From: Ktedonobacteraceae bacterium
GTDB lineage: Bacteria; Chloroflexota; Ktedonobacteria; Ktedonobacterales; Ktedonobacteraceae
Direction: 5' to 3'
Assembly (NCBI GenBank): GCA_035653615.1
Contig: DASRBN010000038.1
Coordinates: forward strand, 117,779 to 181,778
DNA length: 64,000 nucleotides
Shown here: in pieces, positions 18,728 through 30,400 of the stretch
How positions within the stretch are numbered: the stretch's first letter is position 1
How the letters are laid out: every line of letters begins with the position of its first letter
Notes under the pieces: model-generated
Database searches by the model: none
What the model was told of the DNA's origin: nothing
Seen by the model: the letters and a program-made list of their open reading frames with translations, nothing else
Position numbers and translations under genes: made by a program

Positions 18728-19702
18728 TTAGTGGTGGTGATTCTGGTCCAGGCTCAAGAGCACTTGCCTTGCTTCCCCAGTATTCTGAGCGTCCACCAGT
18801 TTGAAGAAGAGGAGTTGCAAGGTTTGCGCATCCGTGATCTTCTCAACCTGTTGTTGAGCAAACGACGCAACCTCCGGGAATTTCTTCTGGACGTAGCTCA
18901 GAAGCATATCTTGTCTCCCTCGAATGAGGCCTTCCTCACGGCCTTCCTCACGGCCCTCCTCTCGACCCTCCTCAATACCTCGCTCTCGACCCTCCTCAAT
19001 GCCTTGCTCTCGGCCCTCCTTAAAGTATTCCTGTCCAATTTCTTTATAGACCCAAGACTCGCGTAGAATATCCTGAAACATGTGAAACCTCCTCTTGAAC
19101 CATTCGCTTTCGTCCGAGCCTTCTTTGAACACCAGCCCACCCAGCAGCCGGGTCAGTGCCAGCAGATCATATTCCTGCGCCTGAGTCAGTTGCTCAATCG
19201 CCTGCTCGACTACTGCTGGTTGCCTACCACCTTTGCTCAAAATGGCAAGCGGCAGTAAACCTAACCAGTGATGACGCAAAAAGAATTCGGCCGGTATCTC
19301 CCATAATTGTATCACGTCAAAATAAAAACGGTAGCCCTCGCGCCCATCGGGCCGGATGTAGATATAGGGGGATTCGGCAATGGCTCCCGTCTTGCGCAGA
19401 TACACTACAAAAGGATAGACTGGATAATGGTTATATTCGCGCGAGGCCTCGATGCTGTATTCGGTCACCCGCCGGCCCATCTCGGGGTCGCTATAGGTCT
19501 GAAACTCGATCAGCAGCAGTCCCGGCTCTCCATAGGCAACGATTTCGATTAACGCATCCACAAAGAGCTGCCGGCTCTGCAATTCAACATTCAGGGTGCG
19601 TACAAACGTAGCATTAGCCACTAACCAGTCAGTAAAGTGCGGCGCGTAGGTTTTGACCATGCGCTTCATGATGTTATCCCATAGTCCTGCCATTTCAAAC
19701 AA
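18728..19702 (-). CDS. Rpn-family PD-(D/E)XK nuclease / transposase-like protein
   Basis: 324 aa. The N-terminal part has the Rpn/YhgA pattern: [36 protein letters not shown], in which D, E and Q fit the D...ExQ form of the PD-(D/E)XK core. Residues about 235-265 are a run of [10 protein letters not shown] repeats (mirrored in DNA as tandem CCCTCCTC-type units), then a C-terminal helical region. Rpn proteins promote RecA-independent recombination in E. coli; host roles elsewhere are unclear. ATG 19702 opens [15 protein letters not shown]. The coding remnant just downstream suggests local rearrangement. Confidence 0.8.
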   Translation of the reverse strand: MFEMAGLWDNIMKRMVKTYAPHFTDWLVANATFVRTLNVELQSRQLFVDALIEIVAYGEPGLLLIEFQTYSDPEMGRRVTEYSIEASREYNHYPVYPFVVYLRKTGAIAESPYIYIRPDGREGYRFYFDVIQLWEIPAEFFLRHHWLGLLPLAILSKGGRQPAVVEQAIEQLTQAQEYDLLALTRLLGGLVFKEGSDESEWFKRRFHMFQDILRESWVYKEIGQEYFKEGREQGIEEGRERGIEEGREEGREEGREEGLIRGRQDMLLSYVQKKFPEVASFAQQQVEKITDAQTLQLLFFKLVDAQNTGEARQVLLSLDQNHHH

Positions 19703-19930
19703 GACCTCCTACTGTTTCTTTCTGCCAGTAGTGTAGCAGGGCGGAAATCGCCTGTCGAGGGTACTAATACTGATGGGCTAAGAAAAATTAGACTATGCTG
19801 GACGTTACTCAGCCGGTGGTTCTTTCTTATGCTAAAATAAAGAGGCCTCGATGTGTTGCCAGAACGATATAGTGATAATCTATGAGATTGACCGGCTTGC
19901 ATCACTAGAAATCAAGGGAGAAATAGCTTC

Positions 19931-21298
19931 ATGAATGCTCAATCCAGACCTGACCTGAGCGATATTTTTGCCTACATCGACGCCCATTCCGAGGCATTTT
20001 TGGCGCGATTGATCGATTACTTACGGCGTCCAAGCATTAGCGCGTATGGCGAAGGAATTGCTGAGGTCGCGGAATATATTGCCGGGGTGATGCGGCAGAT
20101 GGGGCTGGCGGTACGCATTCTGCCAACGAAAGGTTGGCCGATGGTGTTTGGCGAGTATCACCTGCGCCCGGATGCTCCAACAGTGCTGCTTTATGGGCAT
20201 TATGACGTCCAGCCGCCTGATCCGCTTGAGGAATGGATCTCGCCGCCTTTTGAGCCTGCTATTCGCGATGGTCGTCTCTATGCGCGGGGCGTAGGTGATA
20301 ACAAGGGACAGCACTTTGCGCAACTCATGGCGCTGGAAAGTATTATGGTCTGCCGTGGCACGCTGCCCTGTAATGTCAAGGTATTGCTCGAGGGTGAGGA
20401 AGAGGTAGGCAGTCCGCATATGCCGGATTTTGTGCGCGAGCATCGAGATGAATTAAAGGCCGATTTGATGATTGTCAGCGATGGACCGGTACATGAGAAC
20501 GGACAATCTACGATCAGCTTTGGCGTGCGCGGGGTGCTGGATATAGAATTGCGCGCTCGTGGCGCCAATCGCGACCTGCATTCCGGCCACTGGGGAGGAA
20601 TAGTGCCCGATCCGCTCTGGACGCTGGTTCACCTGCTGGCCTCGATGAAAAATGAGCGCGGCGAGATCACCATCGAGGGTTTTTATGATAACGTGCAGCC
20701 CTTGACCGATTTGGAACGTGAAGCGCTGGCAAAGCTGCCCGTTGATGTGGATGAAGTCAAGCGATCACTGGGTTTGCAGCGCCTGGATGAGCCACAGGAA
20801 CGTGGCTATTTTGAACGCCTGGCAGCATGGCCTACACTGACAATCAACGGCATTCATGGCGGTTACGGCGGTCCAGGCTCCAAAACTGTTTTGCCACACG
20901 AGGCTGTTGCCAAGTGCGATATCCGCCTGGTAGAGGCGCAGACCGCCGAAGAGATTCTGGCGAAGGTCAAAGCGCACGTGCAGCGTCACGCCCCTGAGGT
21001 TAGCGTCACAAGCTATGGTGGAATGGACCCGTCGAAAACGCCACTGGATTCGCCGTTTACCGAGCCACTGCGACAGGCTATCACCGCCGCCCAGGGCGCT
21101 GAACCCCTACTCGTACCGGCTAAAGGGGCCAGCCTGCCCAATTATGTCTTTACGAAAACGCTGGGTATTCCGGTCTTTGGCGTTCCCTACGCCAATCCCG
21201 ACGAGTCCAACCACGCGCCAAATGAGAATATGGAAGTGGCACGATTCTTTATGGGCATCAAGACGGGGGCCGCTATGCTCATGTATCTAGGGCAATAA
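19931..21298 (+). CDS. M20-family metallopeptidase (dipeptidase)
   Basis: 455 aa, probably a cytoplasmic two-zinc exo- or dipeptidase. Metal-ligand motifs are present in order: YGHYDVQPPDP, GVGDNKGQ, LLEGEEEVGSP, SDGP and the C-terminal SNHAPNENM. The dimerisation lid domain lies between about 190 and 350. No signal peptide. ATG 19931 has GGGAGA 10 bp upstream. A -10-like TAAAAT lies about 95 bp upstream. Followed at 54 bp by a DUF4177-like gene that may share the transcript. Confidence 0.9.
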   Translation: MNAQSRPDLSDIFAYIDAHSEAFLARLIDYLRRPSISAYGEGIAEVAEYIAGVMRQMGLAVRILPTKGWPMVFGEYHLRPDAPTVLLYGHYDVQPPDPLEEWISPPFEPAIRDGRLYARGVGDNKGQHFAQLMALESIMVCRGTLPCNVKVLLEGEEEVGSPHMPDFVREHRDELKADLMIVSDGPVHENGQSTISFGVRGVLDIELRARGANRDLHSGHWGGIVPDPLWTLVHLLASMKNERGEITIEGFYDNVQPLTDLEREALAKLPVDVDEVKRSLGLQRLDEPQERGYFERLAAWPTLTINGIHGGYGGPGSKTVLPHEAVAKCDIRLVEAQTAEEILAKVKAHVQRHAPEVSVTSYGGMDPSKTPLDSPFTEPLRQAITAAQGAEPLLVPAKGASLPNYVFTKTLGIPVFGVPYANPDESNHAPNENMEVARFFMGIKTGAAMLMYLGQ

Positions 21299-21352
21299 AA
21301 GACCGCACTATTGATAGTAAGTGCGGGGACTGATCGAGAAAGGATGTGAAGA

Positions 21353-21658
21353 ATGCCGCAATGGGAGTATTGTGAAGTTGCCTGGACGCCCAAACAGATC
21401 ATCATTCATGTGTATAGCAATCGTGAAAATGGAACATATGAAGGTATCCAATCGCCTCAAGAATGGGGAGCTTTACTGACCCAATTGGGCGCCGATGGCT
21501 GGGAACTGGTAGGCGTGGTGCCTGCACGACCGGCCAATCACTCCCTCTATTACTTCAAGCGCGCGGTAGATTCTCCGGCGGAAACTGCATGGGAAGAACG
21601 TAAGAAGGCAAGGATGCAGGAGGGCAAACTGAAGGAGATCAGGTCGGAGGCCGGCTGA
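21353..21658 (+). CDS. DUF4177-like small protein
   Basis: 101 aa. The pattern WEYCEV...LTQLGADGWELVGVV...LYYFKR matches the DUF4177 family of small alpha-beta proteins, whose function is unknown. The last 30 residues are a charged helix. AAAGGAT lies just upstream of ATG 21353. It follows the M20 peptidase with a small hairpin (CCGCACTA / TAGTAAGTGCGG, near 21302-21327) between them. Confidence 0.75.
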   Translation: MPQWEYCEVAWTPKQIIIHVYSNRENGTYEGIQSPQEWGALLTQLGADGWELVGVVPARPANHSLYYFKRAVDSPAETAWEERKKARMQEGKLKEIRSEAG

Positions 21659-21668
21659 CCTCTTCCCG

Positions 21669-22238
21669 TCACTTATCCTGTTCGCTGCTCACCACGACCA
21701 GCACATCTCCCTGATTCACGGTCTGGCCCTTATTCACACGGATTTCTTTGATCTTGCCGGTAATGGGGGAGGACAGGTCGTTCTCCATCTTCATGGCTTC
21801 GAGGACCACGACCGTCTGGCCACGTTCTACGCTCTGGCCTACCTCTAGCGTTATGCCGAGCACCAGGCCAGGCATAGGAGCGCGTACCATTGCCTCGCCC
21901 GTCTCGTGTGTCTTAATCGAACCGGCCAGGGCCTTCTCGCGTTCGTCCTCGACATGCACCTCGAAACGCTGCCCGGCAACCTGGACTTCATAGGTGATCC
22001 CATCTTTCTCGCCGGGCGTTGCAATGCGGCGGGCGAAGACTTCGTATGATTTACCCCCAATGAGCAGGCTATAGCGCCCACCCGTGCCTACCTGCCCTTT
22101 TGCATCGGCTGCCAGAGGCGCGATGTGCCGCCAATCGATGCTCAGTCTCGTGCCATCAATGCTAATTTCGCGTTGATCGCTGTTTTCGCCGGTATCAATG
22201 GTGTGTGATCGGTCATTGACAGTAGAAATATATGCCAT
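21669..22238 (-). CDS. Biotin/lipoyl carrier protein (acyl-CoA carboxylase biotin subunit)
   Basis: 189 aa. The C-terminal 75 residues are a biotinyl domain with the biotin site EAMKMEN preceded by VRAPMPGLVLGI. The N-terminal 110 residues are beta-rich (SLLIGGKSYEVFARR), as in carriers that pair with separate carboxylase and carboxyltransferase subunits. Those partners are not in the window. It is transcribed convergently with the DUF4177-like gene, with only 10 bp between stops. Confidence 0.85.
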   Translation of the reverse strand: MAYISTVNDRSHTIDTGENSDQREISIDGTRLSIDWRHIAPLAADAKGQVGTGGRYSLLIGGKSYEVFARRIATPGEKDGITYEVQVAGQRFEVHVEDEREKALAGSIKTHETGEAMVRAPMPGLVLGITLEVGQSVERGQTVVVLEAMKMENDLSSPITGKIKEIRVNKGQTVNQGDVLVVVSSEQDK

Positions 22239-22475
22239 ATGCTTTTGCCTCTTGATGTGTGAAGATGGGTTCGATGGCTGTCCACGCCGCCTACAAGCAA
22301 TATTATATCACCCTCTCGATATGAGAACGTGATTCGGGAGTAATTACAGGCGCCACTATGCCAAAATTCTAATACATCTCTAACATTTCTCCTATGCGGT
22401 TCTAACAGATGCTATGCAATACTGTAGGCAGAAGTTGAACGGGCAGCATTCAGAACGACATGCAGGTTTGAGGAT

Positions 22476-22712
22476 ATGAACACAGAGAGCAATTCCCTAC
22501 AACACCATAATGGTAAGAGTATGCGGCATGCACAGCAAACGCCGCATTGCGCGAACTGTGATATCGAAATCCTCTGGCCGCCAACAGTAGCGCAGGGGAA
22601 GACCTACTGCTGTACCGGATGTGCAGCGGGCGGTCCCTGCAACTGTGATTATTCGCAGTACCGTTCGGTCAATATCGCGGGTGTCATCCATTACGGCCCG
22701 CCCCCAGAATAG
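22476..22712 (+). CDS. Cys-rich small zinc-binding protein upstream of groES
   Basis: 78 aa with seven cysteines: CANC near residue 26 and the dense cluster CCTGCAAGGPCNCDY. This pattern is seen in small metallothionein-like or zinc-finger proteins of unknown function. GAGG precedes ATG 22476; an internal ATG at 22521 is possible. It is codirectional with groES, 96 bp away, so may be part of the heat-shock transcript. The 237-bp gap upstream (22239-22475) contains no CIRCE operator that I can see. Confidence 0.65.
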   Translation: MNTESNSLQHHNGKSMRHAQQTPHCANCDIEILWPPTVAQGKTYCCTGCAAGGPCNCDYSQYRSVNIAGVIHYGPPPE

Positions 22713-22808
22713 AGTAGGGAATGGGCACGGGTGGCCTGTTTCCCGCGTAGAGGCTGAATACTACACATACCCGTTAACCCCAAATTTCTTTGAAAAGGAG
22801 TGTTAGTC

Positions 22809-23099
22809 GTGGCAAAGATTCATCCAATTGGCGACCGCGTGGTCGTAAAGCCCGCCGCTAAAGAAGAAGTGACCAAAAGCGGCATCGTTATTCCTGACAC
22901 CGCCAAAGAGAAGCCCCAGGAGGGGACTGTCATCGCCGTCGGCAGTGGCCGATTGCTGGACAATGGTGATCGCGCAGCGCTGGATGTGCGCGAAGGTGAT
23001 CGCGTCCTGTTCGCCAAGTATGGCGGCACCGAGTTCAAACTCGATGGCGAAGAATATCTTGTATTGAAAGAAAATGACATTCTGGCCGTGATCGGCTAA
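22809..23099 (+). CDS. groS: Co-chaperonin GroES
   Basis: 96 aa, the heptameric lid of the GroEL chamber. Family motifs include [35 protein letters not shown] and the roof and core strands [31 protein letters not shown] 22809 is chosen because AAAAGGAG ends 8 bp upstream; the in-frame GTG at 22800 overlaps that site. groEL starts 33 bp after the stop. Confidence 0.97.
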   Translation: MAKIHPIGDRVVVKPAAKEEVTKSGIVIPDTAKEKPQEGTVIAVGSGRLLDNGDRAALDVREGDRVLFAKYGGTEFKLDGEEYLVLKENDILAVIG

Positions 23100-23123
23100 A
23101 TATGCTTGTTTGTTAGGAGGTAA

Positions 23124-24758
<1,635 letters not shown>

Positions 24759-24775
24759 TTCTTCCCACCAGAAAA

Positions 24776-24843
24776 GGCCGATAAATCGGCAATGGGCGCA
24801 ATAAATTGGCCCCTACGCGTAGGGGCCAATTTATTGCGCCCAT
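24776..24843. repeat. Family B repeat pair forming a 52-bp perfect palindrome
   Basis: A direct family B copy (24776-24816) is followed by an inverted half copy, so bases 24792-24843 form a perfect palindrome with 26-bp arms meeting at 24817/24818. As RNA it would be a very stable hairpin downstream of groEL, but no T-run follows. Confidence 0.9.
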
Positions 24844-24895
24844 CGAGGTTATGAATTTTTTACCTGCAAAATTGGTAAGTACCCCAGGCCATGTC

Positions 24896-25012
24896 ATTCT
24901 TCGCTGCGCTCAGAATCTCAGTGCGGCAGGACACAGATTCTTCGCTGCGCTCAGAATGACATCGCTCTGTGCCGGGGTAGGCCGGGATTCTTCGCTGCGC
25001 TCAGAATGACAT
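24896..25012. repeat. Three family A repeats in direct orientation
   Basis: The core ATTCTTCGCTGCGCTCAGAA occurs at 24896-24916, 24937-24960 and 24987-25012, separated by short unrelated sequence. The 287-bp gap between groEL and the next gene consists largely of repeats. Confidence 0.9.
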
Positions 25013-25045
25013 GACCTTGTGCTATCTTGTTCGATCTACTGTTCC

Positions 25046-25969
25046 TTATGACAGGAACTTGAACGAATTGAGCATGGGCAGGTAGTATTCCTGGACGGCC
25101 TGGTCATAAATTTCTGTGGGCGCAAAAAAGGAAATGTCGTAGTACAGGTGATTGCGCTGCACGGCAATGCTCGTCATATGGAAAGTGACGCCATTTGAAT
25201 TGTCGAACGTGGCATCTACTTCATCCCATGGAACCCCGCCAACGGTACGCTGTGGCGCTGTCGGCTGGATCACCTGGAAATTTGTTATCCCCTGAGTTCC
25301 CTGGATTCCTGCCAGATTACCCGAATTAACGTCGTTCGTTCCTGAAATTTTTGCCGAGCCGGTGGCTGTGAATCGTTCGATAGTAATAAACAGGCCATTG
25401 TTTTGCTGCGGCGCGATGGTAAAGTATGAACTATCGCTAGATTTCTGTACTGGCTGCACCGCCCAATCGGATGGATATTTCAAAGAGACGCCCACATCAG
25501 AGCTGTTCAGCGTTTTAAATGAGGCTGGCGGAGGTAACTGCGTCCCTGTTGTTGGCGATGGCACAGGCGTGGAATCCGGCGCCGGTAGCACTATATTATT
25601 TGAGGTTGGCGCGTTATTATTGGTGGAAAACCGCCCATTGGCATAGAGAATACCGAGGGTTGCACCACCCCCGATAAGGATGCTGAGAAAAAAGAGTCCC
25701 AGCATGGCCGGAATGCTGAGCGTTGATTTTTTGGATACGCTCTTACTTCCCGTGGCCGGAATGGCTGGCGAGAGTTGCGCTGGCCTGGCCGCCTGGATGG
25801 TTTGTATGCCCGTTCCGGTCGAGTAGGAAACATTCTGCGGCACAGTTGCCGGCCAGGGAGGTGATCCCGCCGGTAAGTATGAGAATGAGACCGGGCGCAC
25901 CTGGTAGCCGCACCTGGAGCAGGATAGAGACGAGTCAGGCAATTCTGCGCTGCATCGAGGACAGTTCAT
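25046..25969 (-). CDS. Zinc-ribbon membrane protein with PsbP-like extracytoplasmic domain
   Basis: 307 aa. It begins with a four-cysteine zinc ribbon (MNCPRCSAEL...CSRCGYQV), then a Pro-rich cytoplasmic linker, one membrane helix (PAMLGLFFLSILIGGGATLGILYA), a Pro/Thr-rich stalk and an outside domain (VSLKYPSDWAVQ...YYDISFFAP) of the PsbP/YbdO-like beta fold. Function unknown. ATG 25969 follows GGGAGAT; the longer frame from 26011 would overlap the upstream gene. The 14-bp gap to the 85-aa gene suggests one transcript. Confidence 0.75.
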   Translation of the reverse strand: MNCPRCSAELPDSSLSCSRCGYQVRPVSFSYLPAGSPPWPATVPQNVSYSTGTGIQTIQAARPAQLSPAIPATGSKSVSKKSTLSIPAMLGLFFLSILIGGGATLGILYANGRFSTNNNAPTSNNIVLPAPDSTPVPSPTTGTQLPPPASFKTLNSSDVGVSLKYPSDWAVQPVQKSSDSSYFTIAPQQNNGLFITIERFTATGSAKISGTNDVNSGNLAGIQGTQGITNFQVIQPTAPQRTVGGVPWDEVDATFDNSNGVTFHMTSIAVQRNHLYYDISFFAPTEIYDQAVQEYYLPMLNSFKFLS

Positions 25970-25983
25970 AGGGATCTCCCATC

Positions 25984-26241
25984 TTATGCTGTTGTTGGAA
26001 CCAGACGACAATCGAACCGTACTATTCCACTACGTCGCTCTGTTACAACTTTTATCACTTCAAGCGTAATCTGATCGCCGGTGGCGTAAGGAATATCCAC
26101 TTCATCTAAGACGCGGCACTCAAAATGCCGTTCCGAATCATTGATATCGGCAATCACACAGCGCACATAATTGTGTTCGCTGCCCTGAAATATGGTTTTT
26201 AACCCTGGCTCTTTTTCCAATAAGGTACCGGAACGTGTCAT
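25984..26241 (-). CDS. Hypothetical 85-aa protein
   Basis: Not recognised. The predicted protein is beta-rich (VRCVIADINDSERHFECRVLDEVDIPYATGDQITLEVIKVVTER), reminiscent of a small OB/SH3-like barrel but without a family match I can name. ATG 26241 has AAGGA upstream; a frame extension to 26310 has no binding site. Upstream partner of the zinc-ribbon membrane protein. Confidence 0.55.
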   Translation of the reverse strand: MTRSGTLLEKEPGLKTIFQGSEHNYVRCVIADINDSERHFECRVLDEVDIPYATGDQITLEVIKVVTERRSGIVRFDCRLVPTTA

Positions 26242-26338
26242 ACAGATGTATTCCTTAGTATCAAAGCATATATTTGCATGAAATATAGTGGAGCGAGAAG
26301 AAAATGTCAACCTTTGTAAGGACTATTTTTATGCGCGT

Positions 26339-26400
26339 GAGAAGAGGAAGATCAACCACCCCACCTCTATAGGGCGGGAATGGTTGATCTTCCTCTTCTC
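26339..26400. repeat. 20-bp perfect inverted repeat
   Basis: Arms 26339-26358 and 26381-26400 (GAGAAGAGGAAGATCAACCA and its complement) surround a 22-nt G/C-rich loop. No T-run on either side, so a terminator is not clear. Confidence 0.85.
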
Positions 26401-26431
26401 GGGACGTGTTAAGAACAGCTGCTTCTGGCCG

Positions 26432-26520
26432 GAGATTCTTCGCTCCACTCAGAATGACATGCTCCCGGACTGTCCAGACCAGTCCGGGAGCATGTCATTC
26501 TGAGTGGAGCGAAGAATCTC
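26432..26520. repeat. Head-to-head family A pair with 41-bp arms
   Basis: Bases 26432-26472 are perfectly complementary to 26480-26520 with a 7-nt centre. Each arm contains a family A core in the variant form GATTCTTCGCTCCACTCAGA. It is the largest hairpin in the window. Confidence 0.92.
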
Positions 26521-26523
26521 TGA

Positions 26524-26586
26524 CAGTCCCTGTTCCTGTGCCTGTCCTCTTTGGGCCGCAGGATAGGCACCAGGCACTGTCCCTAC
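26524..26586. repeat. Family C repeat pair at the 3' end of the secreted-protein gene
   Basis: An inverted piece (CAGTCCCTGTTCCTGTGCC, about 26524-26548) and a copy at 26561-26586 (GGATAGGCACCAGGCACTGT then CCCTAC). The TAG stop codon of the downstream minus-strand gene is the TAG at the edge of this repeat. Confidence 0.7.
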
Positions 26587-27227
26587 TTGACGTGCGACAG
26601 CGGGCCGGCATTATCCGGGAAATTGCTGGTATTAAGCACCTGGATGCCTGCGTTTTGCTCGCCGTTGAAAGGGGTGACGATTGGCTGGGTCTGTCCGGGT
26701 TCGCAGCCCAGATTGAACGGCACCTTTGGATCGTTGAACCAGAGGCCCAGGTGATACTGGTGTGTGGCCGGGAAGGTGATGTTATTGTTATCTCCAAGTG
26801 AGATCGAGAAGGTCTCAACGTTGAAGATGCCCTGCACGGTCACACTACCCGCCCCATACTGATTGGCTTGTAAATCGGTCTGGTACCAGGCAACGCCGAA
26901 AGGTTTGTTAGGAAGTTCGATGACGAAGAGGTCATAGCCGGTGTTAGGAGCCAGGCCTGAGGCTTTGATCGTCATTTTGTCGTTCAAGGAGTTCGGCTTG
27001 ATGGTAACGGTGGCGCTTGCATGGGGCAGGCATGCCGAAATATTCGGAGAGGGCACCATGCTAAAGGTGAACGAACTTTTGTCGGGTTGGACGTTCGCAT
27101 GCGCGCTATTGGCGGAGATGGAGGAGGCCGAGGCATGCATGGTGAACGCGCTTAACGAGGCTATCGCTATGATTGCCAATGCTACAAGGCCTGACACTTT
27201 GGACCAACGAGTAAACAACTTCTGCAT
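26583..27227 (-). CDS. Secreted protein of unknown function
   Basis: 214 aa with an N-terminal signal peptide (VSGLVALAIIAIASLSAF, cleavage probably near ASA-SS). The mature part is beta-rich (TIKPNSLNDKMTIKASGLAPNTGYDLFVIELP...HLGLWFNDP) and has two cysteines. The fold looks like an Ig-like/CHRD-style extracellular domain, but I do not assign a family. ATG 27227 is preferred over 27236 because AAAGGA sits too close to the first ATG. Its stop codon falls in a family C repeat. Confidence 0.7.
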   Translation of the reverse strand: MQKLFTRWSKVSGLVALAIIAIASLSAFTMHASASSISANSAHANVQPDKSSFTFSMVPSPNISACLPHASATVTIKPNSLNDKMTIKASGLAPNTGYDLFVIELPNKPFGVAWYQTDLQANQYGAGSVTVQGIFNVETFSISLGDNNNITFPATHQYHLGLWFNDPKVPFNLGCEPGQTQPIVTPFNGEQNAGIQVLNTSNFPDNAGPLSHVK

Positions 27228-27430
27228 ATGCTGCATTCCTTTTCTTTCTTCTCGTACAAGCGAGAACTGCTGCTAGTTTGCTACATACTGCCGAGGACAG
27301 GTTGGATACAGGAAATCCTTTATCCGGTGCTGCCATCCAGCACGTATCCTCTGCATGTATCCTGTGTGAAGATTACCTGGAAGGAAAGGATGAGCGTATG
27401 CGTAAGATTACCCATTTATGCGTGTGGCGA

Positions 27431-30400
27431 TCAGCCAACCAGTCCCCAGCGAATGGCGTAAGCGACGGCGGCGGCTCTTCCTGGAACGTCGAGCTTGACG
27501 AAAATGTTGCTCAGGTGGCGGTTGACGGTGCGCGGGCTGATTACCAGTATTTCCGCCACTTCGCGGTCGGTATGGCCCTGGGCAACGAGTCGCAGCACTT
27601 CCAGTTCGCGCCTGGTGAGATGGAGATCAAGCTGATAGCCCGGATGTGAGATATGTTCAGGCGAAATACGCTGTTGGGCCTGTCTATCCTGCTGCTGCTC
27701 CAGCTGGCGGACGCCTTCCTGAAGGGTATCGACAAGGCTGGCGGCACGCTGCATGCCGTACTGTAAAAATAGCGTTCGCGCATGCTCGCATAACGCGTGC
27801 ATACGCTGCGATGAGGAGGAAGCATGGTTTGCCTCTACCCTGCCGCGCATCAAGGCCGTTCGCGCCTGTTCATACAGGATCATCGCCTCTTCAGGCCCAT
27901 TATTGGCGCGCCGGCAGAGCGTCAGGCCATCTTCAAATGCCTGCTCCGCCGCTTCCCACTCGCCTTTTGAGGCCGCGACCTCTGCCAGGATGCGATCAAC
28001 CGACGCGCCATAATGCATAAAGCCGCGCAGCGTGCGAATACGTTCGCTATAAAGGACCGCACACGCGCGGTCCTCAAGGTGCAGGTAGCCCTCGGCAAGA
28101 AAAGGTATGTAGAAGTGGCCGCTAAAGCCGACGGGTTCTGGAAAATCCGCCGCGCGATCAAGCTGCGCCCTTGCCGCCGCTTTCCCCCTGCGACCCGTAA
28201 CGGCGAGGAAATGACCATAGAGCGCGAGCGTGCTGGGATACCATTCCGTATTACTGGCCGCCTGGATTGCGGCGGAGAAAAGCCGCTCCGCCTGATCCCA
28301 GTTGCCACGACGAAAATGAAGCTGGGCCTGGGACTGTATCACAACCGGCTTGAGGCGCACATTATTCAATTCCTCAGCTTCCTGCATAGCCTGTTGCAGT
28401 TGCGATTCGCAGCTCGACCAATCGCCGGCGGTGAGCGCTATTTCCGCTTCGTTCCAGTAGAGCCAGCCCAGGATATAACGCACGCCGTAACGACGCGCCC
28501 TGTGAAGAGCACGCTCTGTATAGAGGCGCGCCTGCTCTATCTCGCCCAGCGTCAGGTAAATGATGCCCAATCCCTGCTCGCCAAGCGCCGCGCGATAAGG
28601 GTCGCCAACGGCTATGTACAGCTCGCATGCCTGTTTCAGTAAACGAATAGCCTCGAAAATATGCTCGCCCCAACCACGAATCCAACCGATTAGATGCAAA
28701 GCAAACGCCTGACTGCTTTGATCACCAATCGCGGTCGCCAGCTGGTGCGATTGCCAGAGCGCCGTTTCAGCTTCCTTGCCGCGGTTCAGGAAGATATCGA
28801 GCATGGCGCTTGCCTGTAAGAGCAACAGGCGTTCGGTGGCAGTAACACGCTCAGGACTCAGCACACGCCTGCCACTTGAAAAGCTGCGTCCCTGTAGCCA
28901 TGGCACGGAAAGCTGAGTATGGGCCTGACTATCGTTTTTGTTATTTTCCGCCGCGATTGCGTCCTGGGCCGCCCGCAAATGAGCGAGTGCAAGGTCGTAC
29001 CTGCCCTGCATACGGTACACATCGGCCAGTAATCGATTCGCCTTTGCAAGCAAGAAAGGAAACGCATCATGCAGTTGCCGGCCAGATACCCTTTCCTGCT
29101 GAAACTCGCTTATCGCCCCCTGGAACGCCTCACGCGCCTGCTCAAGCTCTCCCAGCTTAGACCAGCTCTCCCCTAGAGCCACGCGTGTTTGAATGGCGAG
29201 AATCGCCTTCTGTCCCGCGTCAAGCTCCCTCGATACCTCAAGCAATTCCAACACTACTCGCAGGTACGCTATAGCCTCTCGTAGCGCCTGTTGCCGGATG
29301 GCATCCTCTCCGGCAAGCAGGCTCCAATGAAGCGCGGCCTCCTTCTCTCCACTCAAGACAAAGTGTCTGGCAAGTTCCGCGGCATGTGCAGCAGCAGCCT
29401 CTCCATACGAAGCCTCTAAAGCGCGGCCTATCGCACCATGCAGGAATCGTGTCCGCTCTACCGGAAGCGCGCCCTGCATTACCTCCTGAACGACCCCCTG
29501 GCAAAATCTATAGGCATCAAGCGCCTGGTGAGAAGTGGCCCCAGGAATCCTCTTAATCACCTGCGCCCCGCGCGCCTCATCCAGCAAAAATCGGGTCTGT
29601 TCCTCGTCTTGCTGCACGACCTGCATCAGGGCCGCCAGGGGAAAGGTAGAGCCGAAGAGGGATGCGACGCATAAAAGCTCCCGGCACCGCGTACTCAATC
29701 CTTGCAGACGCTGCTCCACAGCGATTGTAATACTCTCCGGCAACGGTGCGTCAACGCCTCTTGCCTGCCAGGCGCCCTCCTGTAGCGCGAGTCGTTTGTC
29801 CTGGGCGAGTACACGTACCAACTCTTCCAGAAAGAAAACGTTTCCCCCGGCGCGAGAGACCAATGATTGTATGAGATCTGCGGCAATCTCGCCAGGGAGT
29901 AGGGCGTGCAGGTGTCGTATCATAGCTTCTTCGTTCAATGGGCTAAGTGGTAAAACGCGCAGCAATCCCTGGCGCATCAAATCGCTCAAAGCCCTGGCAG
30001 CAGCAGCGGTTGCCGCCACCGACACTCCCATCTCAGGTGTATGCCCTGTGGCATTGAAACGGCCGGGCGGGCGTGTCGCGCCGGCCAATGCGACCTGGCT
30101 CCCGCGCAGGCGTATCGTCAGGTACAGCATCAGTTCCAGGCTCGCGCTATCGGCCCATTGCAGGTTATCAATGCTCAACAAAAGGGGCCGGTCAAGGGCC
30201 AGGCGTTCCAGCAATGTGGCAATCGTATCGAACAGGCGGAATTTCTCCTGCCCGGCAGAACGTTCCGGGGTCGCGATGGGAACGCTCAGCTTTCCTGGCA
30301 GTTCGGGGAAAAGATCGGCCAGCGCCGTCACCATTGCTATGCCAGGAAATGCAATCTCCCCTCTTTCGCCATCAGGCGAGGCATCCTTCTCTACCACGTC

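Noticed and set aside
22239..22475. CIRCE operator for groESL
   Set aside because: I looked for TTAGCACTC-N9-GAGTGCTAA here and in 22713-22808 and found none.
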